A DNA stretch of 64,000 nucleotides from JAYREN01 sp963663375. GTDB taxonomy: Bacteria; Acidobacteriota; Holophagae; Holophagales; Holophagaceae. The stretch covers positions 1,178,001-1,242,000 of the forward strand of contig OY760195.1 in assembly GCA_963663375.1 (NCBI GenBank), in the 5' to 3' direction. The notes beneath the pieces were generated by a model that was given only the letters and a program-made list of their open reading frames with translations, searched no databases and had not been told where the DNA came from. Every line of letters begins with the position of its first letter. Position 1 is the stretch's first letter. A program made the translations under genes and the position numbers. Shown here piece after piece: positions 43,138-50,558 of this stretch.

Positions 43138-43824
43138 ATGTCCTCTCTCCCCATGGGCGTGCTTGTGCTGGCAACCCTTACAGCCCTTGCCGCGCCGCCC
43201 GTGAAGAAAGCACCGCGTCCCACAGAAAAAGAGAAGCGACTGAGCTACGCCCTCGGCCAGGAGGCTGGACTGCGGGCCAAGCGCCTGGGCGCCACCATCA
43301 ATCTGCCCTCCTACCAGAAGGGTTTCAGTGAAGCCCAGAAGGGCAAGACTGGCACCCTGACCCAAGAAGAAGCCACCAAACTCATCAAGGACCTGGAAAT
43401 GGAATCCATCAAGCTCGCCGGGGAACGCAACAAGAAAGAAGGCGCGGCCTTCCTGGCCACCAACAAGCAGAAGCCCGGCATCAAGGTCACCGCCAGCGGT
43501 CTCCAATACGAGTCGTTGCGGGAAGGCAGCGGCGCTCATCCCACTGCCGATGACAGCGTCAAGGTGCATTACCGGGGCACCCTGGCGGATGGCACCGAAT
43601 TCGACAGTTCCTACGCCCGGAACGAACCCGCCACATTCCCCCTGAGGCGCGTCATCAAGGGCTGGAACGAGGGCCTTCAGTTGGTGAAAGTAGGCGGCAA
43701 AGCCAAGCTCTATGTGTCCTTCGAGCTGGCCTATGGCGAAGCGGGCCGCCCCCCGGTCATCCCCCCCGCGGCGATGCTCATCTTCGAGGTCGAACTACTG
43801 GGCATCGAGCCTGCGAAGAAATAG
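43138..43824 (+). CDS. FKBP-type peptidyl-prolyl isomerase, Mip/FkpA-like, exported
   Basis: A 228-residue protein with AAGGAG before the ATG. A short signal-like segment (MGVLVLATLTALAAPP) is followed by a helical FKBP_N dimerisation domain (about 30-120: KEKRLSYALGQEAGLRAKRL). An FKBP domain follows at about 130-223 (VHYRGTLADGTEFDSSYAR, RVIKGWNEGLQLV, YGEAGRPPVIPP). The isomerase-site aromatics are kept. It should act in the periplasm as folding catalyst and chaperone. It ends directly before the ABC ATPase gene with no gap. Confidence 0.92.
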   Translation: MSSLPMGVLVLATLTALAAPPVKKAPRPTEKEKRLSYALGQEAGLRAKRLGATINLPSYQKGFSEAQKGKTGTLTQEEATKLIKDLEMESIKLAGERNKKEGAAFLATNKQKPGIKVTASGLQYESLREGSGAHPTADDSVKVHYRGTLADGTEFDSSYARNEPATFPLRRVIKGWNEGLQLVKVGGKAKLYVSFELAYGEAGRPPVIPPAAMLIFEVELLGIEPAKK

Positions 43825-44763
43825 ATGGCGGAGAAATCACCTCTCGCCCTGGATGTCCGCGCCCTTCACAAGCGCTACGGCGATGTGATCGCGGTAGATG
43901 GCCTGGATCTGCAGGTTCAGGCTGGGGAGTGTTTCGGGCTGCTGGGTCCCAATGGGGCGGGCAAGACGACGACCATCGAGATCTGCGAGGGGTTGCTGAG
44001 GGCGGATTCCGGAGAGGTGATCATCCTGGGTCACACCTGGGCCGCCGATGCCAAGGCCCTGCGGCAGAAGCTCGGAGCCCAGCTTCAGGAATCCCAGTTC
44101 GCCGACAAGCTCACCGTGGCCGAGACCCTCGCCCTCTTTCGCTCCTTCTACACCCACGGTCTAACCGTGGATGAACTCATCGCTCAGGTGCGCCTGGAAG
44201 AAAAGCGTAACGCCCGGGTAAACGAGCTGTCCGGCGGGCAGAAGCAGCGCCTCTCCGTGGCCTGCGCCCTGGCGGGCGACCCGGAACTGATCTTCCTGGA
44301 TGAACCCACCACGGGCCTGGATCCCCAGGCCCGGCGGCAACTCTGGGAACTGGTGGAGGGCCTGCGGGATGCGGGCAAGACCATCCTGCTAACGACGCAT
44401 TACATGGACGAGGCCCAGCGCTTGTGTGACCGGGTGGCCATCGTGGATCACGGCCACTTGATCGCGCTTGGCACTCCCCGGGAACTCATCCAATCTCTGG
44501 GGGTGGAGCAGGTGGTGGAATGCTCTGTCGCCGAAGGCCAGAGCCTCGCCATTGCCACTCTCGAGGCACTGCCGGGGGTGCGTCGTGCCCAGGTGGAGGA
44601 GGACCTTCACACGCTGCAGGTGGACGCCGCCCACGAGACCATCCCAGCGCTCCTGGCGCTACTGGAGGCTTCCGGCCTCACCCTGACCGCACTCCGCACC
44701 CACTCGCCCACCCTCGAAGATGTCTTCGTGACCCTCACGGGCCGCCATCTGAGGGAGGCCTGA
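43825..44763 (+). CDS. ABC exporter ATP-binding protein (DrrA/CcmA type)
   Basis: A 312-residue ATPase starting on the base after the FKBP stop. Walker A GPNGAGKTT is near 45, the signature LSGGQKQRLS near 137, Walker B LIFLDEPTTGLD near 157, and the H-loop TTHYMDE near 192. A C-terminal regulatory extension of about 90 residues is typical of drug/antibiotic or polysaccharide exporters. It overlaps the permease gene by one base (TGATG). The substrate is unknown. Confidence 0.93.
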   Translation: MAEKSPLALDVRALHKRYGDVIAVDGLDLQVQAGECFGLLGPNGAGKTTTIEICEGLLRADSGEVIILGHTWAADAKALRQKLGAQLQESQFADKLTVAETLALFRSFYTHGLTVDELIAQVRLEEKRNARVNELSGGQKQRLSVACALAGDPELIFLDEPTTGLDPQARRQLWELVEGLRDAGKTILLTTHYMDEAQRLCDRVAIVDHGHLIALGTPRELIQSLGVEQVVECSVAEGQSLAIATLEALPGVRRAQVEEDLHTLQVDAAHETIPALLALLEASGLTLTALRTHSPTLEDVFVTLTGRHLREA

Positions 44764-45802
44764 TGAACTCCCCGTTGCTTCAGCTCACCCTCGTGCGTTT
44801 CCGGGAATTCCTGCGGGAACCCGAGGCCATCTTCTGGACCTTCATCTTTCCCATCCTGATGGCCGCGGGCCTGGGCCTGGCCTTCCGTAGCCGCCCCGCA
44901 GAAACCAGCCGGGTGGGCGTGCTGAATTCCACCCACCAGGCCCAGACCCTGAAGGTCGCACTCTCCCAGGATCCGGCCCTCACGGTGGAACTGCTGGACG
45001 AAGCGGGGGCAGCCTCCGCCCTCCAGGCCGGGCGCATCGCCCTGCTGGTGGTTCCAAGTTCAGACAAGGCTGCCGAATTCCGCTACGACACCCACCGCCC
45101 CGAGGCTCGCGTGGCCCGCCTACAGGTGGACCAAGCCCTGCAGCGGGCCGCTGGCCGCCAGGATCCGGTGCTGGTGAAAGACACTTTGGTAAGCGAACGC
45201 GGCTCCCGCTACATCGACTTCGTACTGCCGGGGCTGCTGGCCATGAACCTCATGAGCGGCGGGATCTGGGGCCTGGGTTTCGGCATCGTGGATTCCCGAC
45301 GCAAGAAGCTGCTCAAGCGGCTGGCCGTAACGCCCATGTCCCGCAGCCATTACCTCGCCTCCTACCTGCTTCAGCGCCTGGTGGTGATGGTCTTCGAGGT
45401 GGCCGTGGTGCTGGTCTTCGGCGCCCTGGTCTTCGGTGTGCCCATGCGAGGGCCCGTGCTCGCACTGATCACCATCTGCCTCCTGGGCACCCTGTGATGT
45501 TCGGCGCCCTGGGCCTGCTCTGCGCCTCGCGCGTGCGCACCATCGAAGGTGCTTCCGGCATCATGAACGTGGTGATGCTGCCCATGTGGGTGTGCTCCGG
45601 CGTCTTCTTCGCCGCCACCAACTTCCCCGACGCCATTCAGCCTCTGGTGCAGGCCCTTCCACTTACCGCGGCCGTGGATGCCCTGCGCCTCAACATGCTC
45701 CAGGGTGCCGGTTTCGCCGCCCTCTCGGGCGAGTTGGGGATCATGGCCATTTGGATGGCACTGTCCTTCGGACTCGCACTGAAGTTGTTCCGCTGGCAGT
45801 GA
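44763..45802 (+). pseudogene. ABC-2 type permease, split by a frameshift
   Basis: The first part (44763-45497, 244 residues) contains the N-terminal helix (AIFWTFIFPILMAAGLGLAF), the large loop and three more helices to LALITICLLGTL, then meets TGA. The rest of the permease continues in another frame at 45494-45802 (MFGALGLLCASRV, GIMNVVMLPMWVCSGVFF, ending LALKLFRWQ). The break is at CTGTGATG, which would be in frame as CTGATG, so one TG is extra. It may be a true mutation, an assembly error, or a stop-restart pair (TGATG). The exporter's function depends on which is right. Confidence 0.85.
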
Positions 45803-45814
45803 GTTCCTCATACA

Positions 45815-45849
45815 GAAGACGGGCGGCCCCGAATGGACCGCCCGTCTTC
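45815..45849. terminator. Inverted repeat between convergent permease and lipoprotein genes
   Basis: A twelve-base perfect stem, GAAGACGGGCGG with CCGCCCGTCTTC, has an eleven-base loop. No clear T-run follows on either strand, so termination is likely from position but not certain. Confidence 0.6.
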
Positions 45850-45885
45850 AAGATCACTCACTTTGGTGCTGTGTCGTTGCCTTCA

Positions 45886-47283
45886 CTACTTGGCCCTGTT
45901 GGCGTAGATGTGCCGGATTCCACCCGCGTCGAGCTGGTACCACACCGCGACCGCCTGACCGTTGGCGCCCATGTGGACTTCAGGTGAATATGCATGGCCA
46001 GCATTGCTGGTTTCCAGCAGCGCAGGGATACCCCAGTTTCCCCCAGCAGGGCAGAGCGACCCGTTGATGCTCCACTGACTGCCATCGTTCATCTGCTGCC
46101 AGATCATGGCCGCCGATCCGCTAGTGTTCATGCTGAGCCTCACATTTCCAGCCTGTCCAGCCCCCGTCGGCAGAATCTGGGGAGTGGTGGACCAGCCTGC
46201 GGAGGGTGTGAACCGGGAGGTCACCAGTCCCCATGACGAACCGATCATCTGTTCCCAAGCGAGCCAGGCGTTGCCCTGGGCATCGAGGGCCACCTTTGGC
46301 GAATATGCGACCTCGCTCGCGCCGCTGACTCGCACCGGGGCGTCGATCACCATGGAGCCCGCGACCCAGCGACGGGTGTAGACCTGATATGACGTACCGC
46401 CATCCATGGTCTCGGCCCACGCCAGGAATCCTCCTGTGGCGCTCATGGCCAAGGCGCAGTTCGGATCGACATCCCCGGATCCCGCCTGGAGGTTCCCGGG
46501 GGATGACCACCCTCCAGCAGGGGTACAGAAGGCTCCATGCAGCGAAAAGGGTCCGTTGGTGGGATCAGTCGTCTGGATCCAGACGACCGCTGTGTTCCCT
46601 GTGGGATCCATGGCGATTACTGGCCACAAGGCCTGCGCTGGCAATGCACCTGCTGTGGAAAGGACCTGAGGGGCGCTCCATGTGCCCGTAGCGGCCGTGA
46701 ACCTGGAGGCCTTGATCTCTGTGTAGGTGCCGACAAATTCAGTCCAGGCGACACAGGCATTCCCGCTCTGATCCATGGCCACGGCAGGCCCGTACCCGAA
46801 GGCCGATGGATCGTTGAGGCGCAAAGCGGAAGTCATGTTCGATCCCGGTATCCATTTCCGCACGTACACCCCACAGTCTCCATTGCCCGGCGATACCTGG
46901 TCCCAAGCGACCATGAAACTGCCGTTGGCGCTGACGGCTACCTGCGGATTGCCGACATCTCCATCCACGGATTCGATGGTGCCCTCCGGCTGCCAGCCCG
47001 TGGAGGCGTTCAGGGACTTTGCCCAAGCGTCATAGACGCCGCCGCTATCACGCTTCCATGCCACAAAGGCATCCCCGGTGGGCCCCACGGCGACGGTAGG
47101 GTAGCGGGAGTTGAACAGTAGATTGGATTCGAGCACCTGGGCCCCGCTCCATGCGGTACCAGGGTTGGAGGGGGGGGTGTTTACCCTGCTGTTCCCTCCG
47201 CCTCCGCAGGCCAGGACCATGGCCAGGGCTAACCCAAGCAGAAGGAGACGCAGTGGCGCTCCGATGTGGTTCAGGAAAGGCAT
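45886..47283 (-). CDS. Lipoprotein with repeat-rich beta-propeller-like body
   Basis: A 465-residue lipoprotein from MPFLNHIGAPLRLLLLGLAL (ATG at 47283, GGAGG 7 bases upstream). The signal ends at a lipobox MVLAC followed by GGGGNS, a flexible linker. The body has seven or so repeats with the theme VAVGPTGDAFVAWKRD, VAMDQSGNACVAWTEF and VALDAQGNAWLAWEQM, about 55-60 residues apart, suggesting a propeller. No catalytic residues are evident. It is probably outer-membrane or surface anchored. Confidence 0.82.
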   Translation of the reverse strand: MPFLNHIGAPLRLLLLGLALAMVLACGGGGNSRVNTPPSNPGTAWSGAQVLESNLLFNSRYPTVAVGPTGDAFVAWKRDSGGVYDAWAKSLNASTGWQPEGTIESVDGDVGNPQVAVSANGSFMVAWDQVSPGNGDCGVYVRKWIPGSNMTSALRLNDPSAFGYGPAVAMDQSGNACVAWTEFVGTYTEIKASRFTAATGTWSAPQVLSTAGALPAQALWPVIAMDPTGNTAVVWIQTTDPTNGPFSLHGAFCTPAGGWSSPGNLQAGSGDVDPNCALAMSATGGFLAWAETMDGGTSYQVYTRRWVAGSMVIDAPVRVSGASEVAYSPKVALDAQGNAWLAWEQMIGSSWGLVTSRFTPSAGWSTTPQILPTGAGQAGNVRLSMNTSGSAAMIWQQMNDGSQWSINGSLCPAGGNWGIPALLETSNAGHAYSPEVHMGANGQAVAVWYQLDAGGIRHIYANRAK

Positions 47284-47541
47284 TTCAACTCCTCCAGAAA
47301 AAATTGGTTGGTAGACCAGGAGAGGGTGTTGGTCACGAATGATTCTTCGTGGCTCGACACCGAAATGGCAGCGCAGGCCCCGGTCAGTGCAGCGGGTCTG
47401 TTTGTATATGGACCTGAATACCAATGTCGCATTTATGTAAAATTTCGTCAACGGCCCACAAAAGAGCCGTGTCCCGGCTAACAGTTGGACTATTCAGGTG
47501 CTCACGTATCTCCGCGTTGGCGGAAAACCCAGCTAGCGGCG
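47284..47541. other. Intergenic region between propeller lipoprotein and PPK2 remnant
   Basis: A small CACGAATGATTCTTCGTG hairpin lies near 47335-47352, like a stub of a C-type repeat. The region should also hold the lipoprotein promoter. Nothing else is recognisable. Confidence 0.4.
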
Positions 47542-48599
47542 TCAGGTGCGAACAAGTATCCACACGCCGCCCCTGGGCGATCCGAACTGCCGACGGAAAC
47601 CCGAAAGCCTATTCCGAATTTCAAACGATAACCTCCTGAGGTGCCTGCCCTTGCGGAGACGCTCGGCTTCCAGGATCTCCAGCTCCCTGGCACCGGAAAT
47701 GACGATCTCGGGATCGGGCACGAAGTCCAGGATGGGATCCAGGCGCTCGCAGGGCACGCTGTTGAGGATCACCTTCATGGTGTTGAGCCGGGCCAGGTGC
47801 TTGTTGTCGGAGCGGATCACGAACCAGGGCGAGAGGGGGTGCGGGTGCACTTGAGCATGTCGAACTTCACGTTGGTGAAATCATCCCAGCGGTCCTGGGC
47901 CTCGAGATCCACGGGGCTGAGCTTCCAGCGGCGGAGCGGATCCGCCTGGCGGCGCTCGAAGCGCTCCGCCTGGACTTCCCGGGTGACACTGAAGTAGAGC
48001 TTTACCAGGATGGTGCCCTGGCGGATGACATCCTTCTCGAAGCCCACCACGCCGCGCATGAAGTCCTTGTAGTCCTTTTCGGTGCAGAAGCCGAAGACCC
48101 GCTCCACCATGGCCCGGGTGTACCAGCTCCGGTCGAAGAGCACGATCTCGCCGCCCGAGGGGAACTGGGCCACGTATTTCTGGTAGTACCACTGGGTCTC
48201 TTCCTGCTCGGTGGGCTTGCCCAGGGCCACCACACGGTAATGGCGCTCGTTCATGTGGCGCGCCACCGCCCGAATGGTGCCACCCTTCCCTGCGGCGTCC
48301 CGCCCTTCAAAAACGATCACCATCCTGCGCTTGGTGGCGATGAGGTAGTTCTGCAGATGGATCAGCTCCGCCTGAAAAGGATTCAGCTCCCGCTCGCGGC
48401 GATAATTTCTCACGGCCTTGTGGATCATATCCTTCTGCTTGGGATCCGGGGTCTTGAGCTGCCTGTATTCCTCTAGCAGCTGCGCCAGGGCCACCCGCTC
48501 GCCATCCACAAGCACGAACTCTGGATTCTCGAAGACGTGAAGGGGGGAAGGCTCGGGGACTTCATCGGCGGGCAGGCGATCAGGAGATGCATCGGACAT
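47542..48599 (-). pseudogene. Polyphosphate kinase 2 (PPK2), frameshifted near the C-terminus
   Basis: From MSDASPDRL (48599) the frame holds a PPK2 core: Walker A FEGRDAAGKGGTIRAVA, PTEQEETQWYYQKY, and lid FDRSWYTRAMVERVFGF, then ERRQADPLRRWKLSP. It then ends early at KCTRTPSRPGS. The next frame at 47542-47850 continues correctly with LSPWFVIRSDNKHLARLN. One base is missing in a five-base homopolymer (G on the plus strand, 47835-47839); a sixth would restore TRTPLSPWFVIRSDNK. PPK2 transfers phosphate between polyphosphate and nucleoside diphosphates. Either the gene is broken, or it is phase-variable or misread. The C-terminal tail after restoration is somewhat longer than usual. Confidence 0.88.
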
Positions 48600-48780
48600 G
48601 GGCGGTTCCATCGGGGAGGGTTTCAAGTAACCCTTTGATTGTGGAGGTCGAAAACGACGGCGGTGTGACAATGCGGGACGCTGTCCCTGGGCATCCGCCC
48701 GGAACTGAAACAAGGGATGCCTTTCCAGCACTCACAAGGGCCCGGTTCAAAGACCGGGCGCAAGGTACCCGGAGGTCGCC

Positions 48781-49293
48781 ATGATCAATCTGTGCTTGCC
48801 CTGCCTTCTCTTCCTGCACACGCCGACTACCGAGCCCGTCAAGGCGACGGATCTCAAGGTCGTGCCCGGCCCCACCGCGCCCCGGTATCCAGACCCGGCC
48901 CTGGGCCCCGGCGTGGACCGCATGGAACTCGCCCTGCGGCGGGCGGCCCGCCGCGGCTCCGTGCCCGCAGTGGAGGTGCCCGTGGGCACCCAGGTCGTGG
49001 AGGACCGGATGAATGGCCAGGCCGGATGGAAGGCCTACCTGGTTCAGGCCCCCGCCGGTGCCAAGGTCAAGGTGCGCCTGAAGGGCGAGCACACGGGCTG
49101 GTACTGGATGACGGCCGTGGACAAGTGGGGGAAGACCGCCGCCGGAATGCTGCAGAACCGCATCAAGACCGGCAATCCCGAAGCCTCCTTCATCAATCCC
49201 CACAAGGATCAGGCGTCCCCGGTCTACTTCATGGTCGATACCCAGGAGACGAGCATAAGCGAGGCCTATTCTCTGACCTTCACCTGGGAGTGA
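48781..49293 (+). CDS. Small secreted protein of unknown function
   Basis: A 170-residue protein with GGAGG 5 bases before the ATG. The N-terminus (MINLCLPCLLFLHTPTTEP) is a short signal, possibly a lipoprotein signal. The body has GWKAYLVQAPAGAKVKVRL, GWYWMTAVDKWGKTAAGM and YFMVDTQETSISEAYSLTF, a beta-sandwich-like pattern. No family is recognised. A small hairpin (GCCCGGT with ACCGGGC) lies near 48740-48759 in its leader. Confidence 0.72.
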   Translation: MINLCLPCLLFLHTPTTEPVKATDLKVVPGPTAPRYPDPALGPGVDRMELALRRAARRGSVPAVEVPVGTQVVEDRMNGQAGWKAYLVQAPAGAKVKVRLKGEHTGWYWMTAVDKWGKTAAGMLQNRIKTGNPEASFINPHKDQASPVYFMVDTQETSISEAYSLTFTWE

Positions 49294-49397
49294 GGTTGCC
49301 GCCTGTCTCAGTGCGCCCACGCTCATCCAGTCCACAAATGCCTTCGGTGCCTCCATCTCCCGTATGATCAAGAGAAATTCCGAGACGGAGGTTGCTC

Positions 49398-50504
49398 ATG
49401 GCCCTGCAGGTCCACTTCGATACGCCCATGGATACCGAGCGCATGGTGGCGCAGTTCATGGAGATGGTGCAGATCGACAGTGAATCCGGGGAGGAAGCCG
49501 CCTTCCTGGCTTGGCTGCGGCCCCGTATCGAGGAACTGGGCGGCACCGCGGGACTGGATGCCTACGGCAACCTGCTGGCCAAGCTCCCGGCCAAGGGCAG
49601 CACCGCCGAACCCGTGTTGCTCTCCTGCCACGGCGACACGGTGAAGCCCGGCAAAGGCATCCACCCCCTGCGGGAGGGCGGCGTGATCCGCTCCAGCGGG
49701 GACACCATTCTGGGGGCCGATGACAAGGCAGGCATCGCCGAGATGCTGGAGGCCCTGCGGGTGGCGCCCATCCATCCGCCCATCGAGATCGCCATCAGCC
49801 GCCAGGAGGAGATCGGCCTGCTGGGGGTGAAGGCCATGGATATGAGTCGTCTCAGCGCCAAGCGGGGCTTCCTGTTGGACAACGATGTGCTGGACACGCT
49901 GATCATCGGCGGGCCCTCGTACTTCGCCATCGATGTGACCGTCGCGGGGCGCGCCGCCCACGCGGGCATGGAACCGGAGAAAGGCATCAACGCCATCGCC
50001 GCCGCCGCCCGGGCCATCGCCGCCCTGCGCCTGGGTCGCCTGGACCCGGAGACCACCGCCAATGTTGGCATCATCCAGGGCGGCCTCATCCGCAACGGCG
50101 TACCGGACGCCTGCACCTTCATGGCCGAATGCCGCAGCCTGGATCACGCCAAGGGCCAGGCCCTGGCCGAGGAGATGGAGGCCATCATCCGCCGGGAAGT
50201 GGAGGCCTTCGGCGCCCAGCTCGAAATCAAGGTAAACAACCTGTGCAGGGCCGTGAAGATCGATGGCGAAACGGCCTGGACCGTGCGCATCGCCAAAAAG
50301 GCCCTGGCCAAGCAGGGCATTCAGGCCCAGGCCACGCTCATGACGGGCTTCACCGATGCCTCCATCTACAACAACGTGGGCATCGAGATGGTGGTGGTGG
50401 GCATCGGCGCTCGCCTGGAGCACTCCAACCAGGAGCACATCCACATCGAGGACATGGAGCGGGCCGTGGCCATGATGGTGGAGATCCTGCGCCTCAGCGC
50501 CTGA
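49398..50504 (+). CDS. M20-family zinc peptidase, peptidase T-like
   Basis: A 368-residue protein from the ATG at 49398 (GGAGG 6 bases upstream). The metal ligands are in LSCHGDTV near 75, GADDKAGIAEML near 108 and RQEEIGLLGVKAMD near 137. The dimerisation domain has GRAAHAGMEPEKGINAI. The general base Glu is in the EE pair. The family removes N-terminal residues from di- or tripeptides in the cytoplasm. The C-terminal HIHIEDMERAVAMM keeps the last His ligand. Confidence 0.9.
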   Translation: MALQVHFDTPMDTERMVAQFMEMVQIDSESGEEAAFLAWLRPRIEELGGTAGLDAYGNLLAKLPAKGSTAEPVLLSCHGDTVKPGKGIHPLREGGVIRSSGDTILGADDKAGIAEMLEALRVAPIHPPIEIAISRQEEIGLLGVKAMDMSRLSAKRGFLLDNDVLDTLIIGGPSYFAIDVTVAGRAAHAGMEPEKGINAIAAAARAIAALRLGRLDPETTANVGIIQGGLIRNGVPDACTFMAECRSLDHAKGQALAEEMEAIIRREVEAFGAQLEIKVNNLCRAVKIDGETAWTVRIAKKALAKQGIQAQATLMTGFTDASIYNNVGIEMVVVGIGARLEHSNQEHIHIEDMERAVAMMVEILRLSA

Positions 50505-50558
50505 CCGCAGGAACCGCCCCAGCCTCATGGATTCGGACCCCCATCCGATAAGGTTGCT

